Shown here one piece after another: positions 42,904-52,584 of a stretch of 64,000 bases of DNA. The stretch comes from Cystobasidiopsis lactophilus. Taxonomy: Eukaryota; Basidiomycota; Agaricostilbomycetes; Agaricostilbales; Chionosphaeraceae. The stretch spans positions 1,674,001 to 1,738,000 of the forward strand of contig BCIO01000002.1 in the NCBI GenBank assembly GCA_001599975.1, in the 5' to 3' direction. The notes below the pieces were generated by a model. It saw nothing but the letters and a program-made list of their open reading frames with translations, did no database searches and was not told the DNA's origin. Positions within the stretch are counted from its first letter, which is position 1, and each line of letters begins with the position of its first letter. A program made the translations under genes and the position numbers.

Positions 42904-44207
42904 TCACCTGTTCCAACTCTGAACCAGCTCGTCCAGGTCCTGCACTTGCTGCGAGCTGCCAAAGTTTTGGCTCGCCGCCACCGACCCGAGCCAGACCGCG
43001 CGCTCCCTCTTGAGCTGTTCGTTCTCCTCTCGCAGCGCCTGGTTCTGCTCGACGAGCTGCTCGTAGCTGACCTTGAGCTCGGCCACCGCCTGCTTCTTGC
43101 GGTCGGTGGACGCCTTGGCCAGGCGGCGGTTGCGCTCCGCTCGCACTTCGGCTCGCTGGTCGGGCGGAATGACGTTGCGCTTCTTCGGCGGGGCCTTAGG
43201 CGCCGCCTCAGGGTTCTTCTTCGGTCGCCCTCGTCCGCGCTTCTTGGGCGGCTCCTCCACGGTCACCCCGTGGTTTTCGGGTGGCGGAGCGGCCGAGGAA
43301 GCAGGCTGAGCGCCCTCTTCCGCGCTGTTGCTACCGGGTTGCGATGCGAGAGTGGGAAGTGTAAGAGTGGACCCGGTGTTGGTGGTCGTCAAGTTGTTGG
43401 AGGAGGGCGGCAAGATATTGGGCGGCAGCAGCGGGTCCACGGTGGGCGGTGCGGAGTGAGAAGGTAGGAGCAAAGGGTTGAAGCTGTAAGGATCGGGGAA
43501 GGACGAGGAAAGATCGTCGTTGGTCGGGGTGGCGGCCACGAGGCCGGGTGGGAGCGCAGTGGGGACTGTAGACGGGGCCTGCTGGCCAAGGAGGGCTGAG
43601 TCCGGCAAAGGGGGCATGTAGCCATCGAAAGGATTCGCAAAATCAAACTGGGGGAGGCTGTCAGGGTCGAGGAAGGGGGCGACCAATGAGTAGGCGGTGA
43701 CGACCTCCTCGTCTCCCGAGGCCGTGTCACTCTCTGGCAGCCACTCGTCCTCCTCTTCCTCAGCGTTGTTCGCAGCCTTGCGGTTGGGCGTGAAGTCAGG
43801 ATCCGCGTCCGAGTCCTCTTCTGAGTCCTCCGCTGGAAAGTTCATGTAGGCGTCCAGATCGAAGAGCGGCTCGGCCGTGTTGGCCTTGACTGGCGCGGGG
43901 ATACGGCCAGAGCGCGTGGGCAAAGGATTGTAAGGTGTGGCCGACGTAGAGGCGGTGGCGGGCCCGCCGTAGAGGGACTGCAGGAGGTCGTCCACTGGCG
44001 GCGTCGGTGCGCCCGCTGAGGCATCAGGCGATTTGACGGGCGACGAGGATGAGCTAGCTTGGCTTTGGATGAGCTGGACCAAGCCATGGAACGCCTTGGC
44101 CGCCTCCTTCTTGCTCGGCCGGATGGCGCTCGTCGCGGAGTTCTCTGAGGCCCCTTCAGTACCTGAGGGCTAGCCTGAGGGGCGTGGCAGAACTCACGGG
44201 CACTCAT
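42904..44207 (-). CDS. bZIP transcription factor with AT-hook-like motif
   Basis: Two exons from ATG 44207: a short one (MSA-R) joined over a 36-bp intron to the long exon ending at 42904, about 420 residues. The N-terminal half is Pro/Ser/Asp-rich with acidic blocks (PAEDSEEDSDADPDF), a possible activation domain. A GRP-core motif (KKRGRGRPKKN) near 43230 resembles an AT-hook. The basic region (AEVRAERNRRLAKASTDRKK) runs into a leucine-zipper-like helix (LKVSYEQLVEQNQAL then LREENEQL). Compared with the bZIP signature N-x7-R, the Arg position is Thr (N-RRLAKAS-T), so DNA recognition may differ. The 36-bp intron is at the short end, so the first exon could be wrong. Targets unknown. Confidence 0.78.
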
Positions 44208-44482
44208 CTGATGCCAACGACACACGGGCCACCCAGTTCCGGGAAGCAAGGGGGCGTTGCTCGCTTGACCTGGTCCAAGAGGAAAAGTGAACGCGACGAG
44301 TGAGCAAATGTAAACATGATGCAAATCATCATATTGCACAAGAGCATTCCCAGCTCTGATTCATCTAATATATAAAGCCCATTGATAACAAGTGTAAAGA
44401 GAAAATATGGCTTCCAACAGCCAAAGCGAAACAACGAAGATCCCCGAACGATCACCTCCTTCAACGCGACTCCTTTGCCACT

Positions 44483-46494
44483 TTAGCTGGCGAGGGAGTC
44501 GACCAGATCGATGTGACGAGCAACAAGAGGTACTGGCCCGCGCTGGTGCAGAGGAACTGGGGCAGAGCGGCGATAGAGCGGGCTTCTTCTTCTGGTGACT
44601 CGCTTGAAGGAGGACGGGGACTCGATGGAGCGCTTGGCTTTGGCGGAAGAGGGCAGAGCCTCCATAGCGGGCAGAATGGAGCGCTTGGACTTTGTGTTGA
44701 GGTTGACATTATTCTTGAAGACAGTCCAGGAAGGCTCGTTTGTCCAGATTTCGAAGTCGTTGGATCCGGCACCAGGGTTGACCACTTCCCAGACAAGGTG
44801 AGGAACTAAATTGGGGCCAAGTCAGCAAGTCGACCCTTTAGCAAGTGGCAGGAAGCAAGAAGCACTCACTGCCAGCCTTAGCGAGCGCGGGGACAAAGCT
44901 GCCGATGACGTTGGCCTTGCCCGAGCCTGAGGCTCCCCACTCTTCGAAAATGACAATCTTGCCAGACTTGGCCGCCTGCTTCTGGCCGGCCAACAGCGCG
45001 TTGACCGAATTGGTGGCGTCGGTGCCATAGTCGTGCGCAGAGACGATGTCGAAGTTGGGGCAATCGTAGGCCCAGCTTTGCAACGAGGTGTCCAGAGTGA
45101 TGCCACCGCCAGTGCTGACTTTGATGGCCGAGCCGGTGGGAAGCGCCTTCTTGATGACCGCGGCCCGGTTGCAGTTCCAGCCAGCGTAGAAGGTCATGTG
45201 GCCCATGGGCTCGTTTTGTGGCTCAAACCTATTTGCTAGCAGGTCAGACAATGATACTTGGCTTTAAAAAAAGCACACTCACGCGTAGATGACATCGTCC
45301 AACTCGGACCACGCTTTGTTGCCCAGTTTTGCGTTCTTGTGTGCCAAAACGTGCTTGATCCGGTTGTCAAAAGCGGTTTGAGCTGAAGCGCTGGTATAGA
45401 AGGCCGAGGCGTCGGCGTGCTGCTGGGCGCCCGAGCTACCGGATGAGACGACGCCATACTTGATGGCATAGGCGTCCGTGCTCCAAAAGCCCAGTGCATA
45501 GCGATCGCCGATGGAGATGATGAGCTTCATGCCTGTTTTTTTTCACACGCTCAGTCGTTGACCTCTGCTAAGATTGGCTGCTGAGCCTTACCTCGTGCCT
45601 TGCACTCCACCATGAGCTGGTCGATGGCTTCCAAAATGGTATCGTCGTAAACGCCGACAGTCTTGGGCTCCACTGTTTTTGAAATGAGCATGCGCGTTAT
45701 AGGAAAGAGGGGGCAGAAAGCGCACAGTCGTTCATGGCAATTGCGGAACTGCCCTTGTTGCCGGCATAGTTGCTCGCAATGAACAAGCGGACAACCTTCA
45801 TGCCCACGGACTCCATCGCGTTGAGCACCTCGAGCCGGGCAGACTGAGTGAAAGAGTGGAGATAGTAGCTGTTGCCGCCAATCCAGAACGCGGGCATCGT
45901 GGCGGTGGAAGAGGGTGCGCTCGAGGAAGAGGTGGTTGCCGCGCTACTGGAGGCAGGCTTGCTGGAAGCCGAGCTGGGTGTGACGGAAGAAGAGGACGAC
46001 GCAGTGGTTGTTGCGGATGAGGAGGCAGCTACCGACGAGGATGTCTTGAAGGCGGACGAGCTTGGTGCCGACGACGAAGTTTCCTTGGAAGAGGTGATGG
46101 TGGTAGCGGCGGCCTTGGTGGGAGTAGACACCTTGGTGGTGGTTGAAGACGCCGTGGTGGTAGTGGTGACGACCTTGTGCCAAGACTCGGTGGTGGTCGA
46201 CGTTTTCTTTGTTGCAGAGGTGGCGACTTTGGCGGGCACTGGCGTAACAGTAGCGACCTTGGTGAAAGACATGGTTGCTGTGTTGGGGAGGAAGCGAGTG
46301 CTGGCCGCTGACAACTTGGGGTTCTTGATGCCCGTGTTGTGGATGAGGTTGACGCTGAAGCTTGAGCTGGCAGCCTTGACGAGTGGCGAGGGAGGGGGAT
46401 TGTCGAATCGAGGCTCGAGGATTGGTGTGGCACTGACCAGAGTGCAGAGGAGGGAAACGGCGCTCAGCGCGTGAAGAAATGAAGACCCGCTCAT
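44483..46494 (-). CDS. Secreted GH5-like glycoside hydrolase
   Basis: Extracellular hydrolase, nearest to GH5 endo-mannanases by motif. From ATG 46494: signal peptide (MSGSSFLHALSAVSLLCTL), a Ser/Thr/Ala-rich linker of about 150 residues (heavily glycosylated if secreted), then the barrel: MPAFWIGGNSYYLHSFTQSA, MESVGMKVVRLFIASNYAGN, MKLIISIGDRYALGFWSTDA, the acid/base region FEPQNEPMGH (NEP), DIVSAHDYGTDATNSVNALL, and the nucleophile region KIVIFEEWGASGSGKANVIG (E in EEW). About six exons. The C-terminus continues past the barrel with NTKSKRSILPAME and a basic tail (FKRVTRRRSPLYRRSAP), unusual for the family. Substrate is inferred from motifs only. Confidence 0.85.
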
Positions 46495-47303
46495 GATTGG
46501 TAGACGAAGCTTGGACACAGTCGCGAAGCTCGGGACAAAATGAACGCTCAGCGTTATTGAAAGGTGAGAAAAGGCACAGCCTTGTTGGAGTCCAGGGGAG
46601 AAGAGACGGCGAGAAGTAGCGGCAAAGGGCGAAGGGGTTGTCTTTAATGGAGTTGGAGAGAGAGCAAGATTTCGCAAAGTCGATGCTGGTTCATCTTCCA
46701 GCCAATTCGCACCGCTTGGCGCAGCTGCTGCGGTCAAATCTTACCATTACGGTGGACTGGGAGACTCAGAAAGGGCATCGGCGGTGCATCCAGCCACTTT
46801 GTGCATGCTCGCCACCTTTTCAAAGGAGGTGGCTGGCCGCTCGACAAAAGGTCTGCCCCGACTCGACAGCACTTGGGATGGCTTGCGAGTCGTTACATGA
46901 TAATACAGAGCGTTGGCCATTGGTGACGCGTCTTTTATTGGGGAGCAATGGGGGAAAGGGTCGTGCAAATCGGATTCGACGGTCGTGCAATGGTGGCAAA
47001 GTTAGGGTCCTTCAACGATGCCTTTTTCGATAACACAAGAAGCCTTGTTACATCACTAGAGCCTAGATATGTTGAGCTTAGCGACAGGTGCAGGCAGGTG
47101 ATGACCTCGAAGCCTCGGTTGCCACAGCGCGCAAGCGTCTCAAAATTCGAAACGCGGCCCCCGTTCTTCCTTCTCCGTATCAACGACGCCCTCTCGCAGG
47201 CGATTGAGGCTGGTGAACACAATTCAAAGCCAGTAGGCGACGGCAGCAGTGACCCGGACGCGCCAGTGACCAGGTCCCGTTCGAGAGCGCGCACATATTG
47301 ACC
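46495..47303. other. Intergenic, about 0.8 kb
   Basis: Between divergent starts of the GH5-like gene and the small membrane protein gene. Open frames on both strands (for example 46938-47301) lack domains. No RNA gene or repeat seen; presumably promoter DNA for both. Confidence 0.45.
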
Positions 47304-48296
47304 ATGGAGTACCTCGCGCCCCCTGCCTACGCACGCAACAACGCCGAACTCCGGGTTGAGATCTCGAGAAAGGGAGGACCGCCAGTGATGCCGGCCGAGC
47401 TGAGCCAGGTGCTCACCGAAACGGAGTTCTTTGATCGCATCTCTCGCCTTCGACGCCTGTTTGGCATCTATATCTGGTCGCCCCTAGAGCGCTTCTTCAT
47501 TGCGTTCGCCATTCTGTCTAGTTTAATGGTAAGCTACAGTTGGAACTATAGCACAGGTCGGGAACCAACCGCTGAAAGGCGAGGGAAAAGGCCTTTATCG
47601 GCACCTTCCTTGTCAACCAGATGATAGGCTCGAAGGCTTTCGACAACGGCGTGCTCGTTGATGAACAGAAGCTGGTGGAGGCCAGGCTGATCAACATGGG
47701 TGCGCATTTGAGCTCTCTCTGAACGCTGCATGGTGTTGACGTCGACGGCGGCCCAGGTTTGGTGGCAAGGGCTTTTCATTTGAACACACAGCGTGGGTAT
47801 CGCTGACTCCGTGGTCAGTTGGGGGTTGTGGTAGTCGTCTGGCTGCCTTATGCGATCTGGAAGAGCCGAGGATTGGGCCAGATCCGTCGCCGCCTCGAAT
47901 CCTTTAATCGGGCTGACCAAGACAAGGGTGAGAGATTGTTGTATGCTCTTTGTGTCACGGATGTCGAGTCAAACGAGCCATTTCAGGAGCGCAAATCTTG
48001 AGGTGGAGACTGCTTAGCCACTCGTCAGATCTTTTCTCCCATGGGCAAAAGAGCTGAAGGCTTACGTGAATAGCAGCAACTTTACGACTCGAGCTGTAGT
48101 CGCCGTGCAGCTGCCCGACACCTACGTCCTCCAGCCTGCTGCATCGTCCTTTCAGCCGATGGCCTACCCACACCCAATCCACACGGCTGCGTTCTCCTAC
48201 CCTCCTCCAGACTATCTTCCTCAAAAGGGGACAACCATAGCCAGAGGTCAAGGGGACCGCGAGCACTACGACGCAAATGCTGGCGGCGGCACCTGA
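47304..48296 (+). CDS. Small membrane protein of unknown function
   Basis: From ATG 47304 (MEYLAPPAYARNNAELRVEI) the first exon ends after a hydrophobic helix (SPLERFFIAFAILSSLM); exon 2 (47591-47699) continues AFIGTFLVNQMIGSKAFDNG and VDEQKLVEARLINM. An acceptor at 47834 puts exon 3 in phase as VVWLPYAIWKSRGLGQIRRR, and the next acceptor (48051) gives ELKAYVNSSNFTTRAVVAVQ. The tail is Pro/Tyr/Ala-rich (FSYPPPDYLPQKGTT). So one or two membrane helices, then a cytosolic coiled or polar region. No family I recognise. The intron 47700-47834 is inferred only from phase. Stop is 48 bp from the antisense stop of the HIT-finger gene. Confidence 0.6.
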
Positions 48297-48344
48297 TCTC
48301 GTATAGACCTTCGCAAGCAGCAAAGCCACGGATATTCTTCTCTC

Positions 48345-49151
48345 CTAGTCTTTTGAAGGACAGTCGGTCTGTTTCTGCAGGATGGACGAGACAGTGTCGG
48401 CAAATTTGTGCATGAGCTGGACGGTGTCTCCTGACACTGCTTGCTGGCGACCGCCCGGGGGCCTAGCAGCGCCTCGACCTCCTCGAAATCCACGCCTGTT
48501 CGAGTTCTGTCCTCGTTTGGGGACAAACCTGCTCCGGTCGTCCGATTGTGCCTCTGCTGCGCCCATAAGCTGCCGCATTGCCACCTCCGGGTGAACACCC
48601 TCCTGATCGAAGATGGAGGCGAGCAGAGGCGAGAGGGAGGGGTTCTCATCCAAAAGCTGCCGGAGCTCCTTTGATTGGGCTAGGGCAACAAGTCAGCGCG
48701 CGAACCACAAAAAATCAGTGCGAAGCCGCACCAATCGCCAAGAACTGGTCTCTCCTTAGCGGCTTGGGATCGTCCCGGTTCAAAGGGTCTTCGTAGGTAG
48801 CCAAGTCCGGTTCTGTGGGCCACTTGAGATCTTGAAGCCGCCTTAAAGGCTGGCGAGGTGGCAAAATTTCGTCGTTGGGTGCCTCCTGGCGTGCGCCATC
48901 TGCCGCATCGACCTCGGGTGCTTCTAGCGGGGGCGGGTGATCATCTTGAACTGAACCCTGTACAGCCGCGGAATTGCTCTGCAACACTTTGTAGCAAGCC
49001 AGAGAACAGCTATTGAAGGGCGCCAAAATCAAGCTCGTCCTCCCCTGGACTCAAAAAGCTTTTGCGCTCACTACAGCGTATTGGACTTGGGATCCTTGTA
49101 GCGAGATTCGGCACTCCTGCAGACGCCGCAGGGTCTTTTGAAGTTCGCCAT
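48345..49151 (-). CDS. HIT-finger-like protein with degenerate zinc ligands
   Basis: Three exons from ATG 49151. The first two join as FKRPCGVCRSAESRYKDPKS, NTLYCSLACYKVLQSNSA. This is the shape of a HIT zinc finger (CxxC...YKCPxC...YCSxxCY), as in Hit1/ZNHIT3, proteins of snoRNP and remodeller assembly. Here the second CxxC is DPKS and the last His/Cys ligands are absent, so only one zinc site, if any, can form. The rest is an acidic/Pro region, then LKWPTEPDLATYEDP, a helix-rich segment (LRQLLDENPSLSPLLASIFD, EVAMRQLM) and an RGG-like stretch (RGFRGGRGAARPPGGRQ), pointing to RNA or RNP contact. Assignment to a HIT subfamily is tentative. Confidence 0.65.
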
Positions 49152-49282
49152 GGCCGGCTCAACCAAACCATGCGATTTCAATGGAGTCAGGCGCTCGCCG
49201 CCGCCGCTAAATGCTGGGTAGGAAAAGGGACAAAGCGGATGACTTTTCAACTATATGGGCGCGCTACTACGGCCTGCAAAAT

Positions 49283-50636
49283 CTATTTGTGCGCAACAGG
49301 GGGCCGATAGATGATCTTCCTCGTTTTCAAAGAGCTGCAGGTTTTGCGCTCAGCTCACTCTGCAACGGAAACCGCACAGTCGAACAACACTCACGACCAC
49401 TTGAACTTTTTGACCCAGACGGAAATGGCGGTCAAGGTTGAGAGAATGATGACGGCTTGGAGGCCCATCTTTTTGCGCTCGTCCATTTCCGGCTCGGAGG
49501 CCCAGCTCAAGAAGGTCACTGTTCGAGGCTCATCAGCATGACCTCGCAGGTACACACAACAAGACGAGGTTAACGCACCGACATCCTTGGCCATCTGGCT
49601 GGTGGTGGCAGGAGTGCCTAATTCGATGGAAAGGCGGCGGTCAGCGAAGGAGCGAATGGCCAAAGCGGAAAGGCCCACCGTCTTCGTACTCAACAAGACC
49701 GTCGTAGAGAACGCGAGCCATGCCAATGGCGCCACCAGGGAAATAAGGGTTGTAGTTCAGGCCCTCGCGCAACTCGATCCCGGCGGGAGGGTCGACGTAG
49801 CCGGTGATCAGGGCGTCTGATCGACCCGATGGCACTTGAGATCTGGTGCACAGTAAAAATTGGGAGACTATGGCTACGCACAGACGTAATCGGCGCCGCC
49901 ATGGCGAGCCTTGATGATGAGCGAAAGATCTGGCGGCAGAGCTCCGGCGTTGCCCGCGCGTGCGGCCTCTTCGTTGGCGTACGGCCTCGGCATATAATCT
50001 GCCAGCTTGCCAGGGCGCTGGAACATGTCACCCGCATCGTTCGGGCCGTCCTCGTATTCCACCTCCTCGGCCATGGCCTTGACCTCGTCCACGTTGTGGG
50101 AGACGGCGACCAGGTTGCGCCACGCAATGCGGTCCAAAGAGTGGCAGGCGGCGCACACTTCGCGGTAGACTTGGTAGCCTCGTCGAATGCTAAACAAAAC
50201 CGGGCCCAGGGAAAACAGTGTGAGCGGAGCTAGCCACGATCCTCCAACGAGCGGACGCACGCAGCATGGTCAAAGGTCTCGAACACGCCCGTGTGCGACC
50301 ACGGGAAGGAGGGCGGGTGCAGGCCGTGTTCTGCCGCCGTCATGGCTTTCGCTTCTGGCACGAAGGGTGCGCCATAGAGGTGGGTGTACCAGGCGATGGA
50401 CCCAGCGGACAGGAGGGAGAGGGTGACAGCGGACGTCCTGGACAAGATGAAGGGCTGCACGACGGCCACAGAGTGCAGTCAGCACGGCCGCCTTGGTCAG
50501 GCAAAAAAAGGGCAAACAGCCCGGCGCACTTCGGAGGGTGCAGCACCTGCAGCGCTCGACGAGGATCGGGCGAACTGCGGGCCAGCCGTCGCCTTCAGGC
50601 GATTGCCTGCCCGGCTGCAAAGTCTTGCGAACGCCA
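49283..50636 (-). CDS. CYT1: Cytochrome c1 of complex III
   Basis: Heme-bearing subunit of the mitochondrial bc1 complex, which passes electrons to cytochrome c. From ATG 50636 the presequence ([20 protein letters not shown]) is joined over a 104-bp intron to a hydrophobic sorting segment ([12 protein letters not shown]). The mature protein has [20 protein letters not shown], the heme site [16 protein letters not shown] (CxxCH), [20 protein letters not shown], and [20 protein letters not shown]. The C-terminal membrane anchor ([19 protein letters not shown]) is followed, across one more intron, by [17 protein letters not shown], fitting the usual matrix tail. About five exons. Expected length and order throughout. 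Confidence 0.95.
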
Positions 50637-50759
50637 TTGAGCAAGTCGTCGAGGGAGCCAATGGGCGAGGCGCGATTTCGGCTTCAGGGCAAGCTGGTGA
50701 GCTTGGAAAACTTGTGGTGGCAGGACCGGAACTCTAAATGGATGCATTTCAAACAGGTG

Positions 50760-52584
50760 TTACAAGGGTCTGCCCAGGATGCCTGGTGCCTCTCCCGACT
50801 CGGTGGGTGGATTTGAGCACCTCCTGAAAGTTTTGCGGCGGGTTAGCTTTTTATGTTCAGTGGGGCGGGACAAATTGAAGGCACTTGCATAAGTGTTGAG
50901 GGACAAGCATATCACCTGTGGCTGAGCATAAGGAAAGCAGCAAAGAGACCAAAGAATGACACAAACGCACCATGACGCAGCAGCCAAAGGTGAACAGTGC
51001 CCACGCTAGGCCGCGCAGGGCCCGGTCCTTTGCGGTGGTCGGGTGTTGGAAGAGCTTCAAATAGAAGACAGCGGGCAAGATGAAGCTGATGGTGGTGGAG
51101 CCCGTGCTGCCCACAAAGCCCAAGATGAGCTCCAGCTGAGTGATGGAGAGGGCGATGAAGAACGAGGTGATCAGAATGCCGCCCGTGGTGGCGATGAACA
51201 TGAGCAGGCTGCTGTCGTCTTGGTCGACGGCAGAGTCGTCCGAGTTGGCCTTGAGGTCCTCATTGGTCTGGGACGGGCGCCAGGTGATGACCTTGATCAA
51301 GCAGGCACGGCACGGGTGGAGCTGCAGCGGGTAAGAGACTGACAAACAGCCCTCCTCAATGCCTGTCTGCGTATTTTGCGTGTATAGACAACTCACAGAG
51401 CACGAACCTGCAAGAGCTCGCTTAGACAGGGACACGGTGCCAGCAAAAAGCGGGCTCACACAAGGATGCCAAAGCGGCAAACGGCCACCGCCGGCGAATT
51501 GTGATAGGACTCGAGGAGGTTGGATGTAACGTGGTTGCCAAAAGTCAGGTACCCGAGCAAGCCGACGACTTCGTAAATGCAGGCGGCCGAGCCGATCGAG
51601 ATGCCCACGACCCGATTGACCGAGGCCTGGCTGTTGTCCTCCAGCTCATTGTAGATGGAGAACTGTGGGAGCACTGATCAGCTGGGCCGCTCGTGTCAAT
51701 TGCAGAAGCGACGGACCAAGTTTTGGGCGCACGTAAAGGCGAAGATGTACACCGGCAAGCTGGACACCAATGCTGGCGAGAAGTGAAAGAGGTCAATTTG
51801 CCCAGGCGGGTCGAGGCCGGTCCGATCAAAGGTCTTGTAAACGACCACTATGATCAAGTCTGCCGTCGTCCATTCGTGAAAGTCAAAAAAGCGAGCAGAG
51901 GCAAACGAGTGTCGAGCAAACTAACCGACGACCGCGACAAGCGCAATGTAGGACGTGAATCGAAGAGCGTGCAGGGACCTTAAAAAGGCGAGTGGCGTCA
52001 GGAGCAGGATGGCGAGCGTGATGTAAAGCCTGCGGTCGAGCAACACGCTGGGCGGGTTGTCGGTGAAGGAAAGCACCACCTTGGGCGCCAGACCGCCGAT
52101 GATGATGAGGTAGGAGATGCTCACGCCAAAGCACTTGAGTGCGATGGCGCCGTCGAAGAGGATGCGGAGGGAAGGCAGGGTGATGAGGCTGAGGGCCGAG
52201 AACGACGATGTTCGCCCAATGCGCGAAGCGCTGCGGGACAGTAAGAATAGGCCCAAAGCGGCCGCGCACCCTGAGAAAGCAATCGTGAGGGCCCCGGGAA
52301 TAATGCCACCAGCTGAGATGGCGCTTGGCATAGCCAGCATCTGGCAAGACCGCCCTGTTAGTCCTCCCATCCCAAATGCATTCCTTGGAAACAGCAATCA
52401 CCCCTGTGCCCACTGTGCACTTGTCGTCAGCACATCGGTCGCGCGTGAAGGGCAACACCAACTTACAGATAGTGTTGGAGAGGTTGGCGCACGACGAGAA
52501 GAGGGATGCCGTGCCCTTCTTCTCCTCGGCGTGCTCGACGGCCTCTGGCGCCGCAGCACGCAAGGGCCGATACTCGGCGGCCAT
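50760..52584 (-). CDS. AVT-type vacuolar amino-acid transporter
   Basis: Multi-pass amino-acid/auxin permease family, most like fungal vacuolar AVT proteins. From ATG 52584 (MAAEYRPLRAAAPEAVEHAE) the first exon ends CANLSNTI; an 11-nt exon (52402-52412) then gives LGTG and the next exon MLAMPSAISAGGIIPGALTI, restoring the N-terminal family motif ANTILGxGMLAMP. Later blocks: VSISYLIIIGGLAPKVVLSF, FTSYIALVAVVG, GISIGSAACIYEVVGLLGYL, LLESYHNSPAVAVCRFGILV and LILGFVGSTGSTTISFILPA. About 10-11 membrane helices are visible. The last exon (VICLSLNTYASAFNLSRP, then a polar tail) may be followed by more splicing, so the end at 50760 is provisional. Confidence 0.87.
52402..52412 (-). other. 11-nt microexon of the AVT-type transporter
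   Basis: On the minus strand, CAG-TGGGCACAGGG-GTGATT. Upstream intron 52413-52466 begins GTAAGT; the downstream intron is about 62 nt and has an ACTAACA branch-like site. Joined, it reads LGTG between NTI and MLAMP. Without it the family motif would be lost. Confidence 0.75.

Noticed and set aside
45872-46474. 200-codon Val/Glu-rich plus-strand frame
   Set aside because: Antisense to the Ser/Thr linker of the GH5-like gene; composition explained by that repeat.
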